27,944 nt of DNA from Propionibacteriaceae bacterium UBA5174 (GTDB lineage: Bacteria; Actinomycetota; Actinomycetes; Propionibacteriales; Propionibacteriaceae), in assembly GCA_002413345.1 (NCBI GenBank), contig DHWU01000080.1, positions 1 to 27,944 of the forward strand, written 5' to 3'. Position 1 is the stretch's first letter; every line of letters begins with the position of its first letter. Both the position numbers and the translations under genes were made by a program. A model generated the notes under the pieces. The model saw only the letters and a list, made by a program, of their open reading frames with translations. It was not told the origin of the DNA and ran no database searches. Shown piece after piece: positions 8,116 through 14,828 of the stretch.

Positions 8116-8904
8116 TCAGGGGCGCGGCCAAGGATTGGCCGTGCAACCGCCCAGACTGGCTTGTTGCACCATCATCACTGGGGCGGCCTGGCCTGCCTTG
8201 GTGCAAGTGGCGGTTTTCTTGCCCAACCAGCTTCCGACCCCGTGATTGATTAGGTACCGCTGCCAATCGGCGGAGTTGGAGTACGTGCTGGCGGTGTTTT
8301 TCAAAGCCAGAGCATCAACCACGACCTCAGTTCCCGCTACGCAGGTCCCACCCACAGCGGCGCACGACTTGGCGGCAGTCGTCGGCGAACTCAACGAGAT
8401 CGTGAAATCAGCTTTGGTGGCATCGGCGACCAAAGCGAATCGGACGCTCCCGTCGCCGGTCCAGCTGCGCGGGTCATTCAGCACTGCGGCGATGGTGGTG
8501 GCGGCACTGTTCGCATTCAGCCCAGTGCTGGTCTCAACCCGAACCGCAAAGTGCTTGATCTCACCCACGCTGCTGGTGGGATCCAGATTCAAGGTAGCGT
8601 TGGCGAACTTGCCAGAGGATGCCATGGTGGTCGCTTTAGCCGTCGAAGTCGCGGTGGGCGTTAGCGTCGGGGTGGGCGTTATCGTCGGTGTGGGTGATGG
8701 GGTCGCAGTCACGGAGTTGGCGGCAATGCTCGGGTTACCCACCCGGTACGCCGGGGAGACCATTGATTTCGCCCACACCGCCGTCGCTGCGGTGACTCCC
8801 AAGACCAACATGACAGCCAATAACACTGATGGACGCAGCGCCCTGCGCACCGCAGAGCCGACGGCTGCGGCCCGCTCTTGCCACCTCTGCCAGCGTTGGT
8901 TCAC
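8116..8904 (-). CDS. DUF3152 exported protein with degenerate zinc motif
   Basis: A 262-residue protein. It has a basic cytosolic start, one membrane helix or uncleaved signal (about 25-45), a Pro/Thr-rich linker (about 66-90), then an extracellular DUF3152 domain (about 110-262). Family hallmarks present are DPRSW (144-148), two cysteines near 181 and 188, a Cys near 234, APVMMVQQ (241-248) and C-terminal CTANPWP. Where metzincin-like DUF3152 proteins carry an NHExGHxLG-type stretch, this one reads NHGVGSWLGKKT (220-231): the catalytic Glu and second His are replaced by Gly and Ser. It therefore looks like a pseudoenzyme or has lost activity. The GTG start lies six bases after a TAGGCT hexamer (8911-8916), which suggests leaderless expression. 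Confidence 0.83.
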   Translation of the reverse strand: MNQRWQRWQERAAAVGSAVRRALRPSVLLAVMLVLGVTAATAVWAKSMVSPAYRVGNPSIAANSVTATPSPTPTITPTPTLTPTATSTAKATTMASSGKFANATLNLDPTSSVGEIKHFAVRVETSTGLNANSAATTIAAVLNDPRSWTGDGSVRFALVADATKADFTISLSSPTTAAKSCAAVGGTCVAGTEVVVDALALKNTASTYSNSADWQRYLINHGVGSWLGKKTATCTKAGQAAPVMMVQQASLGGCTANPWPRP

Positions 8905-8910
8905 CTGTTC

Positions 8911-8916
8911 AGCCTA
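8911..8916 (-). promoter_or_regulatory. Candidate -10 box of the DUF3152 gene
   Basis: TAGGCT on the minus strand fits TANNNT and ends six bases before the GTG start, so transcription would begin at or next to the start codon. No confident -35 box was found. Confidence 0.4.
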
Positions 8917-9035
8917 GCGGCGAGAGTACCGACGCTTGGCCCTCGACATCACCTCCGCTGGCTTACCTCGAGGCAGCACCCGCGCTTCGCCCTGTGCCTT
9001 GCACCGGCGCTGCCAGGCACAGATCTCCCAGTAGA

Positions 9036-9081
9036 TAGCTAAACGCCGGCCATCCCTGCTGGGACGACCGGCGTTTAGCTA
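9036..9081 (-). terminator. Terminator of the rpsF-ssb-rpsR-rplI operon
   Basis: A perfect 14-base inverted repeat, TAGCTAAACGCCGG (9036-9049) and CCGGCGTTTAGCTA (9068-9081), encloses a loop that can form a smaller TCCC/GGGA stem. It begins 14 bases past the rplI stop and separates the operon from the DUF3152 gene. Confidence 0.85.
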
Positions 9082-9094
9082 TTGATCAGGCGGG

Positions 9095-9541
9095 TCAGAC
9101 CGCGGCGACGTCCACATTGATGTGGGCGACCACGCTTGCGGTCAGCTTGATCCCGACAGTGTGCGTGCCGACGGTCTTGATCGGCTTGCCAATCTCGACC
9201 GAGCGCTTGTCGAGGGCCGGGCCACCGGCCTTCTTTACGGCGAGCGCAATATCGGCGGCTGTGACGGCACCGAACAGTTTGCCGGTCTCGCCAGCTTGCG
9301 CTGGCAATGAAACCTTCAGTGCTTCGAGCTGCTCGCGCACCTGGACGGCGTGTTCGGTGCTGCGGATCTCCCGAGCGTCCCGAGCGCGCTTGATGCCTTC
9401 GATCTGCTTCTCTGCACCACGGCTCCACTGAATGGCAAAGCCACGGGGCAGTAGGTAGTTGCGGCCGTGGCCGTCCTTCACCTCAACAACGTCACCGGCC
9501 ACACCTAGGTGGTCAACGGGAGCGGTAAGAATCAACTTCAT
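9095..9541 (-). CDS. rplI: 50S ribosomal protein bL9
   Basis: The 148-residue protein begins MKLILTAPVDHLG and continues GDVVEVKDGHGRNYLLPRG, the conserved N-terminal rRNA-binding domain. A long connecting helix (about 45-75) and the C-terminal domain with KLFGAVTAADIA and SVEIGKPIKTVGTH follow. An upstream in-frame start at 9556 would add MGGNE, but GGGAGG lies just before the ATG at 9541, which fixes the start. Last gene of the ribosomal operon; a strong hairpin follows. In many actinobacteria dnaB comes next, but not here. Confidence 0.97.
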   Translation of the reverse strand: MKLILTAPVDHLGVAGDVVEVKDGHGRNYLLPRGFAIQWSRGAEKQIEGIKRARDAREIRSTEHAVQVREQLEALKVSLPAQAGETGKLFGAVTAADIALAVKKAGGPALDKRSVEIGKPIKTVGTHTVGIKLTASVVAHINVDVAAV

Positions 9542-9556
9542 TTCATTACCTCCCAA

Positions 9557-9793
9557 TCACCGAGACGTAGCGGCGTAAGGCAGCAGGGCGAGTTCGCGGG
9601 CGTTCTTTACCGCGATCGCGACCTTGCGCTGCTCCTGCACCGATAGACCAGTGACCCGACGAGCGCGGATCTTGCCGCGCTCAGAGATGAACTTCCGCAG
9701 AGTTGCGGTGTCCTTGTAGTCGATGTGTCCAATGCGAACGGACTTCGCTGGCACAACTTTCTTTGCTTTCACAGGCTTGCGCTGTGAGGCCAT
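9557..9793 (-). CDS. rpsR: 30S ribosomal protein bS18
   Basis: A 78-residue basic protein with the S18 core IDYKDTATLRKFISERGKI (about 24-42) and RRVTGLSVQEQRKVAIAVKNAR. It binds next to S6 on the platform of the small subunit. Its N-terminal tail is Lys-rich and lacks the cysteines found in some zinc-binding S18 paralogs, so it is the C-minus type. A purine-rich AAGGGGAGC precedes the ATG. It sits 15 bases upstream of rplI and about 100 bases after ssb, in the usual order. Confidence 0.97.
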   Translation of the reverse strand: MASQRKPVKAKKVVPAKSVRIGHIDYKDTATLRKFISERGKIRARRVTGLSVQEQRKVAIAVKNARELALLPYAATSR

Positions 9794-9894
9794 TGTGGTG
9801 CTCCCCTTGAGTTACGAAAGCCCGGCTGGTTGCCGGAATGACTTCTGGTTTCGTGCTGGCTGTTGGTTATGTTCACCAGCCAGCACCGGAAAGA

Positions 9895-10386
9895 TCAGAA
9901 CGGAGGTTCTTCGCTCTGGGCACCAGCCCAGGGGTCAGCTCCTGCATTGCGATCCTGCCCGCCGCCACGACTCCGATTGGAGCCGCCGGACGAGCTGCCA
10001 CCGAAGTTGCCGCCGCTACCGCCCGCATTGCGGGTGACCTTCGCGGTGGCGTACTTCAGAGCCGGACCGATCTCATCGACATCAACTTCGAAGACCGTGC
10101 GCTTTTCGCCTTCACGGGTTTCGTAGCTGCGAGACTTCAGCCGCCCTTGAACGATTACCCGCATCCCCTTGGTGAGGGATTCGGCAACGTTCTCGGCCGC
10201 CTGGCGCCAGACTGCACAGTTGAGGAACATGGCGTCGCCGTCTTTCCACTCGCCGCTCGCGCGGTCGAGGGTGCGAGGCGTGGAGGCAACAGTGAAGTTG
10301 GCCACCGGCGCCCCGGACGGGGTGAAGCGCAGTTCCGGATCGGCAGTTAGATTGCCGATCAGGGTGATGATGGTTTCGCCTGCCAT
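9895..10386 (-). CDS. ssb: Single-stranded DNA-binding protein
   Basis: The 163-residue protein has an N-terminal OB fold (1-115) with GNLTADPELRFTPSG, FTVAS and VVVQG-like strands (VIVQGRLKSRSYETREGEKR), followed by a Gly/Ser/Asn-rich disordered tail. It ends in the acidic tip SEEPPF, which recruits replication and repair partners. It works as a tetramer coating single-stranded DNA. Its place between rpsF and rpsR is the classic bacterial arrangement. The Shine-Dalgarno is weak (GAAAG about 10 bases before the ATG). Confidence 0.97.
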   Translation of the reverse strand: MAGETIITLIGNLTADPELRFTPSGAPVANFTVASTPRTLDRASGEWKDGDAMFLNCAVWRQAAENVAESLTKGMRVIVQGRLKSRSYETREGEKRTVFEVDVDEIGPALKYATAKVTRNAGGSGGNFGGSSSGGSNRSRGGGQDRNAGADPWAGAQSEEPPF

Positions 10387-10469
10387 GTTTTATGTCTTTC
10401 GATCGGACTTAAGTGGATTCCCCAAGGTTGTCAGTTGGCACCGACATTTGGGGGCCATCCAAACGATTC

Positions 10470-10760
10470 TCAGTGCAGATCGGGACGGATCACTTTGGTC
10501 CGCATGATCTGCTCATTGAGGGTGAACTGGCGATCCAGCTCCTTGACGACAGCTGGCTCTGCGGTCACGTTAATGACGGCGTAGATGCCTTCGGACTTCT
10601 TCCGAATGTCGTAAGCCAGGCGACGCCGGCCCCACAGGTCAAGGTTGTCCACAGTGCCACCGGCCTTGGTAAATCCGGCCAACGGCTTGTCCAGCAAGCC
10701 ACTCACCTGGCGGTCGTCAACATCGGGATCAATGATCACTACGACTTCATACTTGCGCAT
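10470..10760 (-). CDS. rpsF: 30S ribosomal protein bS6
   Basis: The 96-residue protein starts MRKYEVVVIIDPDVDD and contains WGRRRLAYDIRKKSEGIYAVINV, the S6 signature, with a short C-terminus. It pairs with bS18 in the 30S platform. A strong GGAGGTGGGG lies upstream of the ATG. First gene of the operon; its leader carries a hairpin (10792-10812) that could take part in S6:S18 feedback. Confidence 0.97.
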   Translation of the reverse strand: MRKYEVVVIIDPDVDDRQVSGLLDKPLAGFTKAGGTVDNLDLWGRRRLAYDIRKKSEGIYAVINVTAEPAVVKELDRQFTLNEQIMRTKVIRPDLH

Positions 10761-10791
10761 ACGCGAACCCCACCTCCTCTGGTCTCGAACG

Positions 10792-10812
10792 GCTACGGGC
10801 GCTTCCCGTAGC
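10792..10812 (-). promoter_or_regulatory. Hairpin in the rpsF leader
   Basis: GCTACGGG and CCCGTAGC form an eight-base perfect stem around a five-base loop, 32 bases before the rpsF ATG. A TAGATA hexamer at 10822-10827 (minus strand) could be the -10 box, placing this hairpin at the very 5' end of the mRNA. rpsF leaders in many bacteria carry an S6:S18-binding structure. I cannot confirm its conserved CCG arrangement here. Confidence 0.45.
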
Positions 10813-10874
10813 AGGAGGGCGTATCTATCAGGTCATCACTTGAACGACCGAAGAGTCAGCCTACCTTCACTGAG

Positions 10875-10903
10875 GCTGGGCAAGCCAATTCAGCTTGCCC
10901 AGC
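10875..10903 (-). terminator. Terminator of the first array gene
   Basis: GCTGGGCAAGC (10875-10885) pairs perfectly with GCTTGCCCAGC (10893-10903) around a seven-base loop. It lies nine bases beyond the stop codon of the surface-protein gene at 10912. No T-tract follows. Confidence 0.75.
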
Positions 10904-10911
10904 CCGATCGG

Positions 10912-12045
10912 TCAGTTGATGCGCGTCGCGAAAGACGTCTTGGTGACCGTGTCGTAGCCAGCCTTGGTGAAAGTGAACTGAACGGTGATGTCTTTGCCGC
11001 GATAGGCCCGGGCAACCTTCAAGCTCGACGTGGTGGCTCGGCTAATCGGCTTGCCGTTGACGTACCACTGAATGCTGATGGCCGCGCCAGCGGTCTCCCC
11101 GGTCGCACAATTCAGGGTTCCACCAACCTTGGCATCGCCATAGATCCACGGGCTCATGACGAATAGGCGAGCATTTCGCGGAGCCAACTTGAAGTCCCAG
11201 TTTCCGCTGGCCGCAGTGTTGGCATCGATCAAAACCGGTATCGACTTCTTCGCTTCGCTATAGCTGGGGAACCAAGTCTCCACAAACGCTGCATCACCAC
11301 TCACCGACGAGGCGGTCAACCGCGCAAGACCCGGAGTGATGTTAGTTACGGTGTAAACACCATCAACACCGGTAACACCGGCAACACCATCACCAGCAGT
11401 GACCTTCACACCGGCCTGCGGGACACCGTTCAACCGAACCGTACCCGAAATCGAAACCTTCTCAGCCTTCGCCGAGGCCGTTGCCGAAGCGGAAGCCGAA
11501 GCCAACTTGAAGTCCCAATTCTTGCTGCCAACCGTGGTGGCATCAATCAAGACCGGCATCGACTTCTTCTGATCGCTGTAGGACGGGAACCAGGTCTCGT
11601 CCGCACCCTCGCCGCCCGGTGTTGCCGTCAACCGCCAGTAACCGGGCGTGATGTTAGTCACGGTGTAAACACCGTCACTGCCAGTAACACTGTCGATGCC
11701 GTCGCCTGCCGACACCTTCACACCGGCCTGCGGCACCCCGTTAAACCGCACCGTGCCCGACAAAGCGACTGCCCCGGCCTTCGCGGACGCCACTGCCTGC
11801 GCTGATGCAGTGCTAGCCGAAGCAGCACTCACCGTGCCTGCTGTAGGCGTAACCCCAGCCTGCGCTACCCCCTGCGCCGCAGCGGCGCTGGCCGGATCGG
11901 CCGAAGCCGCATTGACCGCGGACCTACTCCCTGCGAGGGCGGTAGCCCCAACCGCGAGCGACAAACACAATGTAATTGCACCGGTCACGGCAATAACACG
12001 AGCCCGACCCATTCCTTGCCCAAATGGCGAACGCAAACTACCCAC
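10912..12045 (-). CDS. Secreted protein: two CpD-reg domains plus C-terminal Ig-like module (array gene A)
   Basis: The start is taken as the GTG at 12045, preceded by GGGAG seven bases away; the open frame continues upstream to 12156 through the leader and is probably not translated. The 377-residue product has an N-terminal signal peptide (hydrophobic about 18-38) and an Ala/Ser-rich spacer. Two near-identical carboxypeptidase-regulatory-like domains follow (about 95-183 and 198-287), each with SGTVR, NGVPQAGVKV, GVYTVTNITPG and ETWFPSYS. The C-terminal Ig-like module (about 300-377) has IQWYVNGKPISRAT and the TVQFTFTKAGYDTVTK pattern. Ala/Ser/Lys linkers join the domains. I see no enzyme motif, LPXTG signal or final membrane helix. 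It is presumably extracellular and structural or adhesive, but function is unknown. Confidence 0.8.
   Translation of the reverse strand: MGSLRSPFGQGMGRARVIAVTGAITLCLSLAVGATALAGSRSAVNAASADPASAAAAQGVAQAGVTPTAGTVSAASASTASAQAVASAKAGAVALSGTVRFNGVPQAGVKVSAGDGIDSVTGSDGVYTVTNITPGYWRLTATPGGEGADETWFPSYSDQKKSMPVLIDATTVGSKNWDFKLASASASATASAKAEKVSISGTVRLNGVPQAGVKVTAGDGVAGVTGVDGVYTVTNITPGLARLTASSVSGDAAFVETWFPSYSEAKKSIPVLIDANTAASGNWDFKLAPRNARLFVMSPWIYGDAKVGGTLNCATGETAGAAISIQWYVNGKPISRATTSSLKVARAYRGKDITVQFTFTKAGYDTVTKTSFATRIN
11183..11760 (-). repeat. Internal tandem duplication in array gene A
   Basis: Two DNA units, about 11183-11448 and 11501-11760, encode the two CpD-reg domains and are highly similar. 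Both contain GCCAACTTGAAGTCCCA, GTGATGTTAGT and CACACCGGCCTGCGG at matching places, about 312-318 bases apart. This points to a recent within-gene duplication. Confidence 0.75.
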
Positions 12046-12090
12046 GTGGCTTCTCCCGTTTTCCTGACAGCCCCACGGCCAACTGCTTCT

Positions 12091-12128
12091 GCCGCCGATC
12101 CCCCGAAGGACGTCCCCTAAAGGGTGAC
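12091..12128 (-). promoter_or_regulatory. Shared leader element, copy A
   Basis: Minus-strand leader block with GTCACCCTT, AGGGGACGTC, TTCGGGGG and ATCGGCGGCA in order, 45 bases before the GTG of gene A. The same blocks in the same order precede genes B and D. Upstream at 12162-12173, CGTCCTAAAGGG can pair with the CCCTTTAGGGGACG part of this copy. Unassigned RNA element or protein-binding site. Confidence 0.6.
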
Positions 12129-12302
12129 CTATTTTCGGTTTGGCTGCAAGCCACAAAACCGCCCTTTAGGACGCAGCACTAAGCTGCGCAGGCATATTGC
12201 CGCGGGCATGGTTAAGCGCGAATGGTTTGGGAATAGCCACGCAGATCCAGACACTCCAGAATGGACCGCATTAGCAGCGCAGGAAGGCCAGAAAGGCCCG
12301 GC

Positions 12303-13022
12303 TCAGCGAACTTTCTTTGCCGCCGAGGCCTTGGTTACCGAGGTGAGACCCTGCTTAGTGAAGGTGACCTTCACTGTGACCTTCTTGCCCCGGTACGCCT
12401 TGGCGACCTTCAGCCCGGCCTTAGTCGCACCGGAGATCTTCTTGCCATTGAGGTACCACTGGTACTTCAGCTTGACGCCTGCGGACTTGGTGACCTTGAC
12501 CGTCAGCTTCTTGCCAGCCCTGGCAGTGCCCGCGATCTTAGGCTTGGCCGAAGCGACAACCGCGGCGGTACTGCTTGTGGCAGTCAAGCTCTGATCGTTA
12601 CCCGTCGCAGCACTGGCTAGTTCGAAGTCCCAGGATTCGTTGCCGACTGTGGCCTGACTAATGAGCACAGGGACGGAGTTCTTCTCGCTGCTAAAACTCG
12701 GGAACCAAGTCTCCACAAACGCAGCATCTGTCGGTGTCGCAGTCAGGCGGGAAGGCCCGGGCGCGATCCCGGCGATGGTGTAACTTCCATCGCCCGCGGT
12801 GACCCCGCAGCTGTTAGTCACCAATACGCACACGGTCACGCCAGCCTGGCCCACACCCTGATGCCGCACGGTACCCGTCAGCGTGACGACTCCACCCGCA
12901 GTTGTGTCAGCCATCGCGGGCAGCGCAGTGCCCACAGACAAGCCAAGAGTGAGTAGCACGGTCACGGCAGCACCACGGACCTTGCTGAATCGACGCTCAG
13001 AAAGCGCGCGCAGATCGTTCAT
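12303..13022 (-). CDS. Secreted protein: one CpD-reg domain plus Ig-like module (array gene B)
   Basis: The smallest array member, 239 residues from an ATG at 13022 with GGGGGA just upstream. The frame is open to 13259 but that stretch is leader. A signal peptide (about 1-39, ending AMA) is followed by one CpD-reg domain (about 46-135) with LTGTVRHQGVGQAGVTV, the two cysteines of CVLVTNSCG, DGSYTIAGIAPG and ETWFPSFS. An Ala/Ser linker leads to the Ig-like module (about 155-239) with YQWYLNGKKISGATKAGLK and a very basic end. It is closest to gene A in both domains, so the two look like duplicates. I see no convincing terminator downstream; only a four-base GGCC hairpin at 12286-12298. Confidence 0.8.
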   Translation of the reverse strand: MNDLRALSERRFSKVRGAAVTVLLTLGLSVGTALPAMADTTAGGVVTLTGTVRHQGVGQAGVTVCVLVTNSCGVTAGDGSYTIAGIAPGPSRLTATPTDAAFVETWFPSFSSEKNSVPVLISQATVGNESWDFELASAATGNDQSLTATSSTAAVVASAKPKIAGTARAGKKLTVKVTKSAGVKLKYQWYLNGKKISGATKAGLKVAKAYRGKKVTVKVTFTKQGLTSVTKASAAKKVR

Positions 13023-13056
13023 CAAATCCCCCGATCGCCCCCGGTCAGCTGCAATT

Positions 13057-13095
13057 GCCGCCGATCCCCCCGAGGGACGTCCTCCTAAGGGTGAC
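13057..13095 (-). promoter_or_regulatory. Shared leader element, copy B
   Basis: Minus-strand block GTCACCCTT, AGGAGGACGTC, CTCGGGGGG, ATCGGCGGCA, 34 bases before the ATG of gene B. It matches copy A beyond the core: both continue with a GCAG(T/C)TG motif shortly after GGCGGCA. B has small insertions relative to A and D, which would be expected for an RNA or a spaced operator. Confidence 0.6.
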
Positions 13096-13172
13096 GCATC
13101 TTGGCGGGTTCTGCAAACACAAAGTGCAAAAAGGTGTCGAAGATACCACCCCCTGGCCTCTCGGCAAACGCC

Positions 13173-13208
13173 AGGGTTGCCCCGCTCCGAGTGAAGCGGG
13201 GCAACCCT
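13173..13208 (-). terminator. Terminator of array gene C
   Basis: A perfect 14-base stem, AGGGTTGCCCCGCT (13173-13186) with AGCGGGGCAACCCT (13195-13208), encloses an eight-base loop. It ends nine bases beyond the stop of gene C. Confidence 0.85.
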
Positions 13209-13216
13209 AAGTTGCG

Positions 13217-14350
13217 CTAGCGAGCCACCTTCTTGGTGGCCTTCGTCACCTTGGGCCACTTTTGGTAGCCAAGCTTGGTGCCAGTCACCTTTACGGTGAT
13301 CCGCTTACCCAGGAAGGCCTTCTTCAACTTAAGCGACGTACCTGTGGCACGCTTGATCGCCCTGCCGTTGGCGTACCACTGAAAAGACAACTTCACTGGT
13401 GCTGGCCCCCACGCGCCGGTTCGCACTTTCAAGGTCTTGCCGACCTTCGCCGAACCGCTGATGGTGGGTGTTGGCTCCTTGAGATAGCCATACCCAATCT
13501 CTGCGGGTTCTGACCAGGCCACCAACCCAGTGGAAATGAGCGTCACCTTGACCTGGACCTTCTTGCCAGCTTCCGGGCCAGCAAGCCGACGACTAGCCCC
13601 AGCCGCACCAACAATCACCTTGCCATTGGCGTACCACTGGTAGCTGACCTTCGCATCAGTCGGAAACACAGTCGCCTGCACCGTCTTCCCAACCGACTCC
13701 TCACCAGAAATAATCACCTGCAAGTCATCCAGCGACGTAGCCCCCAAGGTGAAGTTGAATTGGGTACTGAAAGTGAGGTTTCCCTGGGTGAACAGCGACT
13801 CACCAACGGAGGACGATTCGCCGTCGGCACTGATTGCCTGGTAGGTCAGGCTTTCGGGGAATACCAAAGCCAAATAAGAACCATCGGCCCCGGTAGTTGC
13901 CACACACTCGCCGCCACCAGCCAGGCAGATCCTTGCCCCAACGGCCGGCTTTCCCTTGGCATCAGCAACCTTGCCGCTGATCGAAAAACTCTTGGCCTCA
14001 CCGGTCTTGGCCAGCGCTATGCGACCTTGATCTGACGACCCCCCAGCCGCCACCGAATACGGGTACTGGTAAGTCGACTGATACCCGGCAGCCTCAACCA
14101 GAAGCCCACCATCGTCTGGACCAAGCTTAAATACGGTGGCCGAGAAGAACCCTTGCGCATCGGTAGCCACCTTTGCCGAATGCCCCGGGGTCACCTCCGC
14201 GCCCACGATCGGTGCTCCGGATGCATCAACTACTTGCCCCGAGACTGGCAGGTACTCCGGGTTACCGTGCGCCCGGCTCGGCGCCGCACCTCCCACCATG
14301 AGTGCCAGCGCGGTTACACCCAACGCCAGCGCACGCAACAAACTCTTCAC
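13217..14350 (-). CDS. Secreted protein: two CpD-reg domains plus two Ig-like modules (array gene C)
   Basis: The start is taken as the GTG at 14350, with AAAGGGGGA ten bases before it, giving 377 residues. The signal peptide spans about 1-28 (ending SRAHG). Two CpD-reg-like domains follow (about 34-115 and 122-205): the first has SGQVVDASGAPIVGAEV, the second SGKVADAKGKPAVGARICL with a Cys pair. Then come two Ig-like modules (about 210-290 and 294-377), with YQWYANGKVI and FQWYANGRAIKRATGTSLK, ending in KVTKATKKVAR. This member diverges more from A, B and D, and its leader lacks a clear copy of the shared element, keeping only a loose GATCTGGCGG stretch. No catalytic motif is seen. Confidence 0.8.
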   Translation of the reverse strand: MKSLLRALALGVTALALMVGGAAPSRAHGNPEYLPVSGQVVDASGAPIVGAEVTPGHSAKVATDAQGFFSATVFKLGPDDGGLLVEAAGYQSTYQYPYSVAAGGSSDQGRIALAKTGEAKSFSISGKVADAKGKPAVGARICLAGGGECVATTGADGSYLALVFPESLTYQAISADGESSSVGESLFTQGNLTFSTQFNFTLGATSLDDLQVIISGEESVGKTVQATVFPTDAKVSYQWYANGKVIVGAAGASRRLAGPEAGKKVQVKVTLISTGLVAWSEPAEIGYGYLKEPTPTISGSAKVGKTLKVRTGAWGPAPVKLSFQWYANGRAIKRATGTSLKLKKAFLGKRITVKVTGTKLGYQKWPKVTKATKKVAR

Positions 14351-14541
14351 TTCGCTGTCCCCCTTTAACCAACTGTGCTTCAGCAACCGCCAGATCAGAC
14401 GCGCTCTCCCGTGCGCGCTCCGACCCAAAAAGGCGGTGTACCGAAAATGTCCCGCAGAAAGAATGCCCGCAAATCCGGCTCACAGCAAGCCCAAAGGGAA
14501 CGTCGTTCTCCACGGCCTGGATGCACCGGCCCCAAAACAAA

Positions 14542-14578
14542 GATCGGGCCGCCGAACCCAAAGCTCGACGACCCGATC
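14542..14578 (-). terminator. Terminator of array gene D
   Basis: On the minus strand GATCGGGTCGTCGA pairs with TTCGGCGGCCCGATC, allowing G-U pairs, around a loop of about eight bases. TTTGTTTT follows immediately. It starts 18 bases beyond the stop of gene D and is a classic intrinsic terminator, the only one here with a good U-tract. Confidence 0.85.
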
Positions 14579-14596
14579 ATCCCAAAAGAACTGCCC

Positions 14597-14828
14597 CTAC
14601 TTGGCGACCTTCTTGGTGGCCTTCGAAGCCTTAGTCACCGTGGCATAGCCAGCCTTAGACCCGGTCACCTTCACCGTGATCTTCTTACCCTTAACCGACT
14701 TAGCGATCTTGTAACTCGACTTAGTCGCACCCTTAATCGCCTTGCCATTGGCATACCACTTGAAAACCAACTTCACCGGCGACGGCCCCCAGGTGCCAGC
14801 CTTCGCCGTCAGCTTCTTACCAACCTTC
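14597..14828 (-). repeat. Near-identical 3' module shared with gene E (copy 1)
   Basis: The 232 bases coding the C-terminal Ig-like module of gene D match 16227-16458 at the end of gene E, at a constant offset of 1630 bases, no gaps and only scattered mismatches, mostly silent. The similarity drops sharply past 14828. Confidence 0.85.

Noticed and set aside
8125..8141. CGGCCAA/TTGGCCG inverted repeat as a terminator
   Set aside because: It lies inside the last codons of the DUF3152 gene, before its stop, and encodes the conserved NPWP end.
12091..12128. Assignment of the leader element to a known riboswitch (c-di-GMP, ydaO, mini-ykkC) or a BldD site
   Set aside because: The conserved cores of those classes, as I remember them, are absent; only a TNACNC half-site like BldD's is present. 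Left unassigned.
12046..12156. N-terminal extension of array gene A (and the similar extensions of B to 13259 and D to 16222)
   Set aside because: The extensions run through the conserved leader element and, for B and D, through the neighbouring terminators; good ribosome sites and signal peptides lie downstream.
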